Notes: generated from the letters alone by a model not told the origin. A stretch of DNA of 64,000 bases from Burkholderia sp. NRF60-BP8 (GCF_001522585.2 NZ_CP013373.1:1798001-1862000); one strand, 5' to 3'. Positions 51,728 to 60,449 are shown, numbered from the stretch's first letter. Program-made: numbers and translations.

Positions 51728-52432
51728 TCAATTCAGGTTGAACGAGAACGGCACCTGCACCCTTACGGCCTGGCCTTGCGCCACGCATTTGAACCGCTTC
51801 ACGGTGTTGTAGGCCGCACGATCGAGCACGGGGTCGGCCGACTGGGCCACGCGTTCGTTCGTGATGTTCCCGTCCGCGTCCACGACGAACTCGATCGTCA
51901 CCTCACCCGTGATGTTGTTTTCCTGCGCTTCCTTCGGGTACTGCATCGACGCGCGAATCGTGTCCGAATTCGGGCAGACGACACCCACCTCGTGGCTGAC
52001 CGGCTTCGCGGGCGCGGGCGCGGGCGGTGCGATGACGGGCGCCTGCACGGCCGGCGCGGACGGCACCGGCGCCACCTGGTGCGTGATCGGCGCTTGCGGC
52101 GGCGCCTGCACCGGCACTTCGGGCGGCGGCACGAACGGCGGCGGCGGGGGCGCGAATTTTGGTGGCGGAAGCTTGACGACCGGCAGCGGCGGGGGCGGCG
52201 GCGGCTTCACCGGCTCGATGATGCGGGTTTCGATCGGATGCTGGATCACCTGCACGACTTTCGTCGCGAGGCCGTTGAGCAATGCGTAGATCAGCACTGC
52301 GTGCAACAGGAGGACGACTGCGATGCCGCCGAAACGGCGCACCGGGTTCTGCTGCTTCTTGCCGAATTCCCGCGGACGCCCAAGCGTGGCCAGTCCGCTG
52401 TTCGAAGCAACCAGATGCTCTTCGACTTTCAT
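51728..52432 (-). CDS. tonB: TonB energy transducer
   Basis: Encodes 234 residues. A cytoplasmic tail leads to one membrane helix (about 35-53) with His44, matching the functional His of TonB. A long Pro-rich spacer follows (75-140, PPPPPPLPVV). The C-terminal domain (YPKEAQENNITGEVTIEFVVDADG) ends the protein. The start at 52432 is an ATG; a GTG two codons earlier is possible. It heads the operon tonB-exbB-exbD-exbD-TPR. Confidence 0.93.
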   Translation of the reverse strand: MKVEEHLVASNSGLATLGRPREFGKKQQNPVRRFGGIAVVLLLHAVLIYALLNGLATKVVQVIQHPIETRIIEPVKPPPPPPLPVVKLPPPKFAPPPPPFVPPPEVPVQAPPQAPITHQVAPVPSAPAVQAPVIAPPAPAPAKPVSHEVGVVCPNSDTIRASMQYPKEAQENNITGEVTIEFVVDADGNITNERVAQSADPVLDRAAYNTVKRFKCVAQGQAVRVQVPFSFNLN

Positions 52433-53293
52433 GCCCACTATCCATCCCCCAAGCGAATCGCCCAGTTTCGCGATGATGGCCGGCCCAGGAACCGGGTCGG
52501 TTCCGTCTCCGCCTCACCCCGAAATTTCATTTTTGATGCAATTAGCCATCCGAATCGAAAGCATCGATTTCGGATTCCGATTTATTCAATTTCAAGGAAT
52601 CGTTTCAACCGCAACGGGATAGCCACCCTATCCGGCGTCTACCCCGAACCAGCGCGTTCAGGCAATTGTCAGCTGCGTCGACACAGGCACTTTTCTCGCG
52701 TGACGATTGGCTCTTCGTTACGCACTGATGTCAGCCGAGTCGTTCGTCTTGGGTGCAGAAGATAGCAAGGAAAAAATTTGAGCGTCAAACTTTATTTGAT
52801 ACCCGAATACAAAGTTTGGAGAGTTTGCTCGAATAATGATTTAGTAAACTTGGCCGACCATTTTCCATTGATTTAGTAATTGATTTGTATGGCAATCGCA
52901 CCAATCAAGTGCCTCTCTAAAATAATCACCAATTTAGTGCCAAGCACCGAATTGGCGCGTCGGTAATGAGCATCTCCGGATGCGTTTCTTCGTCACATCG
53001 CACGGATGAAATCCGATTGACCATCGTCATGCGGCGCCGGGGCTTGTTCATGCGATGTTCGGATGGGAACTCGCCTCTTGTTTATAAGGAATCCACATCA
53101 AAATAACCGCGCCTTCTCCACCGATCGGATCCATACGATGATCTGCATACCGAATCTGTTTTTTTGATGCCAGAACCCGCTGCGTCAGCGTGAATTCGTT
53201 GCCCGCTACTTTGCGCGCACCGGCACATTCGCTTCACCGAGACCGGCGAGACAAATGCCCGCGCATGCTTCGTCGACGCACGACCGGCATCGC
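52433..53293. other. Long intergenic region upstream of tonB
   Basis: This 861-base region contains an AT-rich core (about 52740-52960) and the TGATTTAGTAA motifs listed separately. It probably holds the tonB operon promoter. The frames elsewhere have no domain and no ribosome site. No RNA gene was recognised. Confidence 0.6.
52837..52880. promoter_or_regulatory. Two TGATTTAGTAA motifs upstream of tonB
   Basis: TGATTTAGTAAACT (52837-52850) and TGATTTAGTAAT (52869-52880), 32 bases apart on the same strand, inside the AT-rich core. A third weaker match, CAATTTAGTGCC, follows near 52930. They lie 400-450 bases upstream of tonB. A close reverse-complement copy is at 48445. Confidence 0.45.
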
Positions 53294-53782
53294 TCAGGAC
53301 AGCATCATCCCCTGCATCCGGTGCGAGAAATGCGCGCGCTCGGCGGTCTCCATCAGCATCAGGAATTCGTCCTGCATCATGTGTATCAGCGCTTCGTGAT
53401 CGCCGGCCTCAAAATAGACTTCCGGCTGCTGCGCGAGGCGTTCCTCGAGGAACGTCTTCATCCCGTACGCCATGCAGACCGGCGGCAGCGCGCCCATGTC
53501 GCAATCCTTGAACAACTCGCGCAACTCGACCTCCCGGGCGAGCACGAGATGGCGTCCCGTCTTCACCCAGAGATCCGACAGGCGCACGGCGTGCGTCGTC
53601 GGCAATACGGCGGCGACGTAGCCCTCGGCGTCCTCGAGGAGCACCGTTTTCGCGAGCCGGTCGCCGGGAATATGCGCGGCGGCGGCCGTTCCCATGCTCG
53701 TATGGCTATAGGGGTGGTACACGATTTCGTACCGCGATGACTTCTGGCGCAGGCAATCCTGCAGGGTGGCTGAGACCGGCAT
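53294..53782 (-). CDS. YbaK/EbsC-type aminoacyl-tRNA deacylase
   Basis: Encodes 162 residues with the YbaK/ProRS-editing fold (DCLRQKSSRYEIVYHPYSHTS, GDRLAKTVLLEDAEGYVAAVLPTTHAV, MGALPPVCMAYGMKTFLEE). The invariant Lys of this family aligns with the Lys in LAKTVLL. It hydrolyses mischarged tRNA such as Cys- or Ala-tRNA(Pro). The start at 53782 has no rival nearby. It stands alone between two long intergenic stretches. Confidence 0.9.
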   Translation of the reverse strand: MPVSATLQDCLRQKSSRYEIVYHPYSHTSMGTAAAAHIPGDRLAKTVLLEDAEGYVAAVLPTTHAVRLSDLWVKTGRHLVLAREVELRELFKDCDMGALPPVCMAYGMKTFLEERLAQQPEVYFEAGDHEALIHMMQDEFLMLMETAERAHFSHRMQGMMLS

Positions 53783-54234
53783 GGCACACCTCGTCTGGTT
53801 GAATCGGGCGAACGGCGTTCGCTCCGGATTCGTTCAGCATAGGTCGCATTCCGGCCCAAGGGAAACGCCCTCGCGCGACGCCGCTCCAGATGCCCCGGCA
53901 GCCCGCCCCGGTCATTTTTCATCCGCGCGCCTGCCCTCGCCGGCATGCGAAATCGAGACCCAGAACGGGGCCTGGAAAGCCCCTCGTCCCTGTAGACGAA
54001 TTCCAGGTGACGTAGACGCGAACGGGTCGGTAATTTGTTGATGTCGGGAAACTAGACTGTTAGTTGCATTTTCCGAAGAACAATGAGATACCGCCGAGGA
54101 TGCGCCGTTCAAAAAACGCACCCGCGAATGCGCGCCGTCATGCCGGCAAGCCACGTCGCCCACAGCTTTCCCGGTGTCCTATACTGAGCCGGCCGCCCCC
54201 TTCCTCCGGGCGGAAACCGACTCCTGGAGCGATC
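53783..54234. other. Intergenic region, divergent
   Basis: 452 bases between the YbaK gene (minus) and the YciI gene (plus). GC drops near 54020-54100. I see no gene, RNA or repeat here. Confidence 0.5.
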
Positions 54235-54528
54235 ATGCATTACCAGTTGATCTACGAACTCGTCGACGATTACCTGTCGCGGCGCGACGCGTTCCGTGCC
54301 GAGCATCTCGCGCTCGCGCAGGCCGCGACCCAGCGCGGCGAACTCGTGCTCGCGGGCGCGCTGGCGGATCCGGCCGACCAGGCCGTGCTCGTGTTCGAAG
54401 GCGATTCGCCGGAAGCGGCCGAATCGTTCGCGCGCGCCGATCCGTACGTGCAGAACGGCCTCGTGAAATCGTGGCGCGTGCGGCCGTGGCGCGTCGTGGT
54501 CGGCAAGCACGCGCCGCGTCCCGCGTGA
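54235..54528 (+). CDS. YciI family protein
   Basis: Encodes 97 residues, normal for the YciI/YCII fold. The conserved YLSRRDAFRAEHLALAQAA and RADPYVQNGLVKSWRVRPW segments fit the family, whose His/Asp pair is thought to be enzymatic. The ATG at 54235 follows TGGAGCGATC. It is convergent with the corA-type gene. Function is uncertain. Confidence 0.88.
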   Translation: MHYQLIYELVDDYLSRRDAFRAEHLALAQAATQRGELVLAGALADPADQAVLVFEGDSPEAAESFARADPYVQNGLVKSWRVRPWRVVVGKHAPRPA

Positions 54529-54535
54529 AATCGGG

Positions 54536-55513
54536 CTACAACCATCCTGCCCGCTTGAAGCGCCACCACAACGCGAGATCGGCGACGGCCATCACCGCGA
54601 TACAGCCGTAGAACCCGTATTTCAGGTGCAGCTCGGGCATGTTCGCGAAGTTCATCCCGTAGATGCCGGCGATCATCGTCGGTATCGCGAACAGCGCGGC
54701 GAACGAGCCGAGCCGCTTGGTCACCTCGTTCTCCGCGAGCGAAATCATCCCGAGGTTGACCTGGATCGCGGTGACGACCATCTCGCGGCGCCCTTCGATC
54801 GTCTTCACGATTCGCTGCAGATGGTCGTACACGTCGCGGAAGTAGGCCGACATCCCGCTGCAGACTTCCGGAATGCGCCCGCCGGTGAGCTTCGCGAGCG
54901 GCTCCATCAGCGGCGCCGTGTGTTGGTACAGCAGCACGAGCCGGCGTTTCAGCGAATAGAGATCTTCGATGATCGCGCGCGACGACGCGGGCGTCGCCTT
55001 CGCGAAGATGCGATCCTCGAGTTCCTCGAGCTCGGTGCCGAGCGTTTCGAGGATCGGGAAATACCGGTCGACGACCTGGTCCATCAACGCGTAGAACACG
55101 AACGCCGACCCCTCGCGCAGCAGATGCGGTTCGCGCTCGCAGCGCTTGCGCACGTCGCGGAAATCCTGCTCGGTGTGATTGCGGATCGACAGCACGTAAT
55201 TCGGGCCGACGAACACGTTCAGTTCGCCGACCTTGAATTCGTCGTCCTCATCGAGTTCGACCGTATGCAGCACCGCGAACAGCGAATCGCCGTATTCCTC
55301 GATCTTCGGTCGCTGATGACCCTTGCGGGCATCCTCCAGCGCCAGCTCGTGCAATCCGAACTCCTCGCCCATCAGATCGATTTCCTCGGGCGTCGGATCC
55401 TTCAGCGCGACCCACACGAAGCATTCGGGCTTCGACACGTAATCGCTGATGGCGGCGATGTCGATATCGGCCAGCTTGCGGCCGTCCTGGTAAGCAGCAC
55501 AGTTGATCAGCAT
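54536..55513 (-). CDS. corA: CorA family magnesium/cobalt transporter
   Basis: Encodes 325 residues. A large cytoplasmic N-terminal domain leads to two C-terminal helices. The selectivity motif GMNF follows the first helix (FAIPTMIAGIYGMNFANMPE). It carries Mg2+ and other divalent cations down the gradient. It ends 7 bases from the convergent YciI gene. Its start at 55513 is about 200 bases from the divergent cydX-like gene. Confidence 0.95.
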   Translation of the reverse strand: MLINCAAYQDGRKLADIDIAAISDYVSKPECFVWVALKDPTPEEIDLMGEEFGLHELALEDARKGHQRPKIEEYGDSLFAVLHTVELDEDDEFKVGELNVFVGPNYVLSIRNHTEQDFRDVRKRCEREPHLLREGSAFVFYALMDQVVDRYFPILETLGTELEELEDRIFAKATPASSRAIIEDLYSLKRRLVLLYQHTAPLMEPLAKLTGGRIPEVCSGMSAYFRDVYDHLQRIVKTIEGRREMVVTAIQVNLGMISLAENEVTKRLGSFAALFAIPTMIAGIYGMNFANMPELHLKYGFYGCIAVMAVADLALWWRFKRAGWL

Positions 55514-55714
55514 GTTGTCCCACGATGTTGCGGTTTGCCCATCAGTTTACCGGTTTGCCGCACGGACGGCCCGGCTTGCGCGGCACGCCGATATTGGTCA
55601 TGATCGGGCTGCGTGCGCCGCAGCACGCGCATCGCGGCACATCGACAGGCCCGCCGGGCCTGCGTTGCGCGATGCACAACGGCCGCGCGGCCCCACCGTC
55701 AAGGAGACAGACCT

Positions 55715-55861
55715 ATGTGGTATTTCTCGTGGATACTCGGCATCGGCGTGGCACTCGGCTTCGGCATCATCAACGCGATGTGGCTGGAAGCGGAAGTGTT
55801 CTCGCGCGGCGAAGAGCGCGGCGACACGTCGCGCCGGAAAGCGGGGAGCCGGTATTCGTGA
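55715..55861 (+). CDS. cydX: CydX-like small subunit of cytochrome bd oxidase
   Basis: Encodes 48 residues. The N-terminus MWYFSWILGIGVALGFGIINAMWLE matches the CydX/YbgT helix, which stabilises the haem sites of cytochrome bd oxidase. The tail is longer and more charged than usual. AAGGAGACAG sets the ATG at 55715. No cydA or cydB gene is adjacent: CorA is on one side and a small kinase on the other, whose GTG start overlaps the cydX-like stop (GTGA). Confidence 0.85.
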   Translation: MWYFSWILGIGVALGFGIINAMWLEAEVFSRGEERGDTSRRKAGSRYS

Positions 55862-56475
55862 CGCATCTCGTGTTCTTCTGCGGTCACGCCGGCACCGGCA
55901 AGACCACGCTCGCGAAGCGGCTCATCGGGCCGCTGATGCGCGCGACCGGCGAGGCGTTCTGCCTGCTCGACAAGGATACGCTGTACGGCCGCTACAGCGC
56001 GGCCGCGATGGGCGCGCTCACGGACGATCCGAACGACCGCGACAGCCCGCTCTACCTCAAACATCTTCGCGATCCCGAATACCAGGGCCTGCTCGACACG
56101 GCCCGTGAAAATCTCGCGCTCGGCATCGGTGCGCTCGTCGTCGGCCCGCTGTCGCGCGAGGTGCGCGACCGGCGCATCCTCGATCGCACGTGGCTCGGCA
56201 TCGCGCCCGAGGTCGCGCTGACGGTCGTCTGGGTTCACACGTCGGAAGACGTCGCGCATCAGCGGATCGTCGCGCGCGCCAATCCGAACGACGCGTACAA
56301 GCTCGCGCACTGGGACGAATACCGGCAGCGCCGCTTCGTGCCGACCGGCCACGAATGCGACGGCATCGTGATGTTCGACAACACCGCGCCGTCCGACGCG
56401 GACATCGACGCGCTGCTGTACCGCATCGTGCCGCCGCCGCAACCGGCGACGATCGTCCCGCCGCTGCCCGCCTGA
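55858..56475 (+). CDS. Small P-loop kinase/ATPase of unknown substrate
   Basis: Encodes 205 residues from a GTG that overlaps the previous stop; the region further upstream belongs to the cydX-like gene and lacks the domain. The P-loop GHAGTGKTT is at residues 9-17. A shikimate/gluconate-kinase-like layout follows (LLDKDTLYGRYS, VVGPLSREVRDRRILDRTW, VHTSEDVAHQRIVARANPNDAYKL). It is probably a small-molecule kinase; the substrate is unknown. Confidence 0.8.
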   Translation: MTHLVFFCGHAGTGKTTLAKRLIGPLMRATGEAFCLLDKDTLYGRYSAAAMGALTDDPNDRDSPLYLKHLRDPEYQGLLDTARENLALGIGALVVGPLSREVRDRRILDRTWLGIAPEVALTVVWVHTSEDVAHQRIVARANPNDAYKLAHWDEYRQRRFVPTGHECDGIVMFDNTAPSDADIDALLYRIVPPPQPATIVPPLPA

Positions 56476-56507
56476 TCGGCGCCGCCAGGCGCCCTTCCTG
56501 CTTCCTC

Positions 56508-56545
56508 AAAAAACAACGCCGAAAGCGCTGCTGCGCTCCCGGCGT
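56508..56545 (-). terminator. Rho-independent terminator
   Basis: A 13-bp stem (56516-56528 with 56533-56545, two or three G-U pairs on the minus strand) with a 4-base loop, followed on the minus strand by T-rich sequence (56508-56513 are A). It ends the saccharopine-dehydrogenase-family gene, whose stop is at 56599. Confidence 0.85.
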
Positions 56546-56598
56546 CGTACGGCCCTCGTGCCAGAGTCAGACGCTGGCGAATGGTCCGGCAACCGCGG

Positions 56599-57699
56599 TC
56601 AGGCGACCGCGTGCACGCGCTCCATCGTGCCGCCGTCGTACAGCTTGCCGAAGCGGTTCGACAGGAACGCCTTCAGCGACACCTTTTCCTGCGGGATGAA
56701 ACCGCTCTGCGGCAGCTTCTTTTCGCGGAACAGATCCAGCACCGCGCACATCGCGCCGGCCGTCGTGATCTGGATCGCGCTCATGTGCATCCCGCACACG
56801 TCCTTCGCGAAGATCTTGCGCGTGAACACGTCCTGCACCAGCTGGCCGTCCTTCACGCCCGTCACCGTGACGAACACGAGCACGACGTCCTGCTTCGTCG
56901 ACGGCACCGCGCGGCGCATGATCGACTTCAGCGTGTCGCGGTCGGTCGACAGGCGCAGGTCTTCCAGCAGGAACTGCACGAGCTCGCGGTGGCCCGGATA
57001 GCGCACCGACTTGTAGTCGAGCGTCTCGACCTTGCCCGACAGCGTTTCGCACAGCGTGCCGAGGCCGCCCGACGTGTTGAACGCTTCGTATTCGGTGCCG
57101 TCGAGCGAGAAGTGTTCGAGGCCTTCGAGCGGCTGCACCCATTGCTTGCGGCCGTCGCGGATCGCTTCGCACGGCTGACAGTATTCGTTGATCAGACCAT
57201 CGACGCTCCACGTGAGGTTGTACTTCAGCGCGTTGGTCGGATATTCGGGCAGCGCGCCGACGCGCATCTTCACGTCGCGCACTTCGCTGAAACCGTTCAC
57301 GAGCTCGTGCGCGGCGATGCCGATGAAGCCCGGCGCGAGGCCGCACTGCGGCATGAACGCGCGATCGGAGCCGTCGGCCAGTTCGCGGATCGCGTGCGTG
57401 GCGCGCACGTCCTCGGTCAGATCGAAGTAGTGAACGCCGGCAGCCTTCGCGGCGGCGGCCACGTTGACCGCGAGATAGTACGGCAGCGCGTTGACGAGCG
57501 CATCGAAGCCCTTCACTGCTTCGCGAATCGCATTCGCATCGGCCGAATCGACCCGCTGCGTCGCAATGCCTTCGCGCGACAGCTTCGCGAGCGCATCCGC
57601 GTCGCGGTCGAACGCGACGACTTCGTAGTCGCCCGTTTCACGCAGCATGTGAGCAATGGTGTGGCCGATCAGACCTGCGCCGACGATGGCGATTTTCAT
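56599..57699 (-). CDS. Saccharopine-dehydrogenase/lysine-6-dehydrogenase-family oxidoreductase
   Basis: Encodes 366 residues. The N-terminal Rossmann fold (MKIAIVGAGLIGHTIAHML) is followed by the family core (NALPYYLAVNVAAAAKAAGVHYFDLTED, CGLAPGFIGIAAHEL). It is an NAD(P)-dependent enzyme acting on lysine-type substrates; lysine 6-dehydrogenase or a relative is likely. The start at 57699 begins at the Rossmann motif and skips 18 upstream residues with no conservation. A terminator follows at 56508-56545. An Lrp/AsnC regulator gene lies 500 bases upstream on the same strand and may control it. Confidence 0.88.
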   Translation of the reverse strand: MKIAIVGAGLIGHTIAHMLRETGDYEVVAFDRDADALAKLSREGIATQRVDSADANAIREAVKGFDALVNALPYYLAVNVAAAAKAAGVHYFDLTEDVRATHAIRELADGSDRAFMPQCGLAPGFIGIAAHELVNGFSEVRDVKMRVGALPEYPTNALKYNLTWSVDGLINEYCQPCEAIRDGRKQWVQPLEGLEHFSLDGTEYEAFNTSGGLGTLCETLSGKVETLDYKSVRYPGHRELVQFLLEDLRLSTDRDTLKSIMRRAVPSTKQDVVLVFVTVTGVKDGQLVQDVFTRKIFAKDVCGMHMSAIQITTAGAMCAVLDLFREKKLPQSGFIPQEKVSLKAFLSNRFGKLYDGGTMERVHAVA

Positions 57700-58196
57700 G
57701 CGCTTATCTCCTGATGATGGGTGTGGTGTTGTGGACGGCGTCGAGCCATGCACACAGTGTAGGGACGCTCAAAATCAGTTCCAAGACGAAGAATGATGCG
57801 AAACGACCGATAATTTCGACGTTATGACGATACGTTTCGCCTAAATGACATGCCCATCTAAAAATCGCGTAAACGGGCTGTCGCAAACCGGTCGTTGGTG
57901 GTCGCGCATGGCAACGACGAAGACGAGGACGCACGGCGCGGCGCGGCACACGAACCGCCCATGCGCGGGATGAGGCACGCCGGTCGAAGCGGCATACGAA
58001 AGGAGATTCGGAGAGACGCGCGACGTGCGCGAAAGGAGGATGTCGACGACGGCGGATACCCCGCGCCGATCACGACGTATAGCGAAAGCCATGACGAATG
58101 CGCGCGAGCATGCACCCGACGTCGCGCCTGGCGCCCGCGACGCCACGCCATCCGCACCACGCTCGCGCGGTCATGCGCGGCGCGGCATGCGACCGG
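57700..58196. other. Intergenic region upstream of the lysine-type dehydrogenase
   Basis: A 497-base stretch. The inverted repeat at 57798-57840 lies about 100-140 bases upstream of the dehydrogenase start. The frames in the rest are Arg-rich without domains. No gene is called. Confidence 0.5.
57798..57840. promoter_or_regulatory. Inverted repeat GCGAAACG...CGTTTCGC
   Basis: GCGAAACG (57798-57805) and CGTTTCGC (57833-57840) are perfect 8-bp arms with a 27-base AT-rich spacer. It is a candidate operator for the dehydrogenase, possibly for the nearby Lrp/AsnC protein, though Lrp sites are usually less regular. Confidence 0.4.
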
Positions 58197-58661
58197 TCAG
58201 CCGCCGATCGTGCCGCGATCGATCTTGCGCGACAGGATGATCGACGTCGTCGTGCGCTCGACGCCTTCGAGCGTGCCGATCTGGTCGAGCAGATCGTTGA
58301 GCCGTTCGGGCGAATCGGCGCGCAGCCACGCGACGTAGTCGTACTCGCCGCTCACCGCGCACAGCAGCTGGACTTCCGGCATCCGGTCGAGCTTGCGCAA
58401 TACGTCCTTGCCGAACTTCGGCGTAAGGATGATGCCGACGTACGCATAGATGCTGGCGTCGAGCACGTCCTGCCCCAGTCGCACGCTGTATCCGGCGATC
58501 ACGTTGGTGCGTTCGAGACGCGCGATGCGTGCGACGACCGTCGTGCGCGCCACGTCGAGCTGACGCGCGAGATCCGCGACGCTGGCGCGCGCATCGGCTT
58601 GCAGCAGCGCGACGAGTTGCCGGTCGAGATCGTCAAGTTGATCGAGGCGGGGTGGGCGCAT
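58197..58661 (-). CDS. Lrp/AsnC family transcriptional regulator
   Basis: Encodes 154 residues, standard length. The N-terminal helix-turn-helix (QLDDLDRQLVALLQADARASVADLARQLDVARTTVVARIARLE) is followed by the RAM effector domain (AIYAYVGIILTP-type, with VSGEYDYVAWLRADSPERLNDLLDQI). The start at 58661 sits at the domain edge; earlier starts are unconserved. It is divergent from the Spy/CpxP-like gene and lies upstream of the lysine-type dehydrogenase, its likely target. Confidence 0.93.
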   Translation of the reverse strand: MRPPRLDQLDDLDRQLVALLQADARASVADLARQLDVARTTVVARIARLERTNVIAGYSVRLGQDVLDASIYAYVGIILTPKFGKDVLRKLDRMPEVQLLCAVSGEYDYVAWLRADSPERLNDLLDQIGTLEGVERTTTSIILSRKIDRGTIGG

Positions 58662-58909
58662 GACGCTGGGCCGGTACGCAGATGCCGGCGGAGTGGAAAG
58701 TGACGCGATGATAGCGCCGAACGCCGGCGCGCCCAACCGGCATGACCGGATTCGAATCTTTCGATTTCGATTCGTATCGGATGTAAGCAAGTGTCGCATT
58801 CGCTGCCGCACTGCATGCAACGTGCTACTAATAGCGGGCGACGCGAGATGCGCGCCGGCGGCGTTGGCCGCCGCGCCCGCTCGCCAGACACCACCCCGGA
58901 GAGCCAACC

Positions 58910-59461
58910 ATGAAGAAAATCTCGCTCACCCTCGCTACGCTCGTCGTTGCAGCCAGCGCGTTCGCGCAAACCCCAGCGCAGCCGCAAGCGCCCGCCCAGG
59001 CGCCGGCCACGACGGCCGCGGCGTCGGCCCCGAGCGCCGAACAGCGCGCGGCACGCCACGAAGCGCGCATCGAGCAGCGCATCAAGTACCTGCACGACCA
59101 GTTGAAGATCACGTCGGCGCAGGAGCCGCAATGGAAGACGTTCGCCGATACGATGCGCGACAACGGCGCAACGATGGGCCGTCTCTACGGCGAACGGATC
59201 GCCAAGCACGACGTGTCCGCGCTCGACGACATGAAGCAGTACGCGGAACTGTCGCAGGCGAACGCCGACGGCGCGAAGAAGCTCGCCGACGCCTTCGCGC
59301 CGCTCTACGAGAGCTTCCCGGCCGAGCAGAAGGCGCTGGCCGACACGACCTTCCGCAACTGGCTGCACCACGGCGGCGAGCACCGCGGCAAGGGCAGGAC
59401 GAAGGGCAAGGAAGGCAACGCGGCCGCCGCGCCGGCCGCGAGCGCTCCCGCGCAGCCCTGA
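58910..59461 (+). CDS. Spy/CpxP family periplasmic protein
   Basis: Encodes 183 residues. The signal peptide (MKKISLTLATLVVAASAFA) is followed by a Pro/Ala/Gln-rich stretch. A helical LTxxQ-type core (RIEQRIKYLHDQLKITSAQEPQWKTFADTM) and a basic Lys/Gly-rich tail complete it. It is probably a periplasmic chaperone or envelope-stress protein. The ATG at 58910 follows CGGAGAGCC. Function is inferred from the family. Confidence 0.85.
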   Translation: MKKISLTLATLVVAASAFAQTPAQPQAPAQAPATTAAASAPSAEQRAARHEARIEQRIKYLHDQLKITSAQEPQWKTFADTMRDNGATMGRLYGERIAKHDVSALDDMKQYAELSQANADGAKKLADAFAPLYESFPAEQKALADTTFRNWLHHGGEHRGKGRTKGKEGNAAAAPAASAPAQP

Positions 59462-59595
59462 CGCCCTCCCCGCCGGCGCCGTGCCGCCCGTCCGGGCCGA
59501 ACGGCGCCGCGCCGCTGGCGGCATCGGCGCGCCACACGGCGCGCCGAATTCGGGATAAGCTCCCGGCTTTTCCCGCTTTCCCGCCCCTCTCCGCC

Positions 59596-60027
59596 ATGCT
59601 CGAACTCAAGCAACTCGATCTGCGTACCGATCCGCAGGCCCGTCGCGTCGTCAAGGACGAAACCGTCGCCGTGTCGTTCGCGCAGGCCGACGGCGAACTG
59701 ATGAGCCTCGAAGGCCCGAACCGTTATGCTGTGGGCGACGCACTGATCACCGGCTCGACCGGCGACCGCTGGGTCGTGTCGCGCGCGCGCTTCGACGCCA
59801 AATACCTGCCCGCCGATCCGGCGCTCGCGCACGGTGCGCCGGGCGCTTACCGCAACCGGCCGGCCGTCGTGCTCGCACGCCGGATGGACGAGCCGTTCAC
59901 GATCGCCCGCTCGGAGAACGGCGACACGCTGCGCGGCGTCGCCGGCGACTGGGTGATGCAATACGCGCCGGGCGACTACGGCGTCGTGCAGGCGCAGCGC
60001 TTCGCGCAGGTCTATCGCGACGCGTAA
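59596..60027 (+). CDS. PGDYG domain protein
   Basis: Encodes 143 residues. The C-terminal part carries WVMQYAPGDYGVVQAQRFAQVY, the PGDYG signature. The N-terminal part contains a similar repeat (GPNRYAVGDALITGSTGDRWVVSRARF), so the protein looks like a two-fold repeat. The family is widespread but uncharacterised. The ATG at 59596 has no clear ribosome site but is the first to include the conserved start. Confidence 0.82.
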   Translation: MLELKQLDLRTDPQARRVVKDETVAVSFAQADGELMSLEGPNRYAVGDALITGSTGDRWVVSRARFDAKYLPADPALAHGAPGAYRNRPAVVLARRMDEPFTIARSENGDTLRGVAGDWVMQYAPGDYGVVQAQRFAQVYRDA

Positions 60028-60073
60028 TTCACCCGCGTAATGCACCGCGTCGGCCCAAGGCCGGCGCCACTGC

Positions 60074-60436
60074 TCACGCAAAGTCTTCGTCGAGTTCGAG
60101 TTCCGCGTCGCGCTCGACGGCCTCGCCGGCCGCGTGTCGCTCTTCGAGCGATCCGAGCATCGCTTCCGTATACGCATGCAGCACCGCATGGCTGCGCGCG
60201 CGCTGCATCGGCTTGAGCGCCAGGTAGCGCGCGAGCGCGGCCGGCACGATCCGGATGTCGAGCGTCATCCGCTTCGGCGTCGCGCCGAAACGCATCGCCA
60301 GCCAGTGCACGGACAGGAAGCGCCCGCGCGCATCGCTGCTTTCGGCGAAGCGCGTCTGCTCCGGAAACAGATCGCAGATCACGCGTGCGAGCGCGTCGAA
60401 TTCGGCGCTCGGGCATTCGATCAGATAGTCGTCCAT
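60074..60436 (-). CDS. Conserved Burkholderia-type protein of unknown function (possibly DUF3022)
   Basis: Encodes 120 residues. The core DLFPEQTRFAESSDARGRFLSVHWLAMRFGATPKRMTLDIRIVP is followed by an acidic C-terminal tail. It resembles proteins annotated as DUF3022 in Burkholderia, from memory. The ATG at 60436 lies 13 bases after the upstream membrane-protein stop, so the two are probably co-transcribed. Role unknown. Confidence 0.7.
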   Translation of the reverse strand: MDDYLIECPSAEFDALARVICDLFPEQTRFAESSDARGRFLSVHWLAMRFGATPKRMTLDIRIVPAALARYLALKPMQRARSHAVLHAYTEAMLGSLEERHAAGEAVERDAELELDEDFA

Positions 60437-60449
60437 GCCGTCTCTCCCG

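Noticed and set aside
52433..53293. Possible CRISPR-like repeat in the AT-rich region upstream of tonB
   Set aside because: The repeated TTAGTAA motifs are short, few and irregularly spaced, with no spacer structure or cas genes.
57841..58146. Overlapping short frames upstream of the lysine-type dehydrogenase
   Set aside because: Arg/Ser-rich in all frames and without a ribosome site; judged intergenic.
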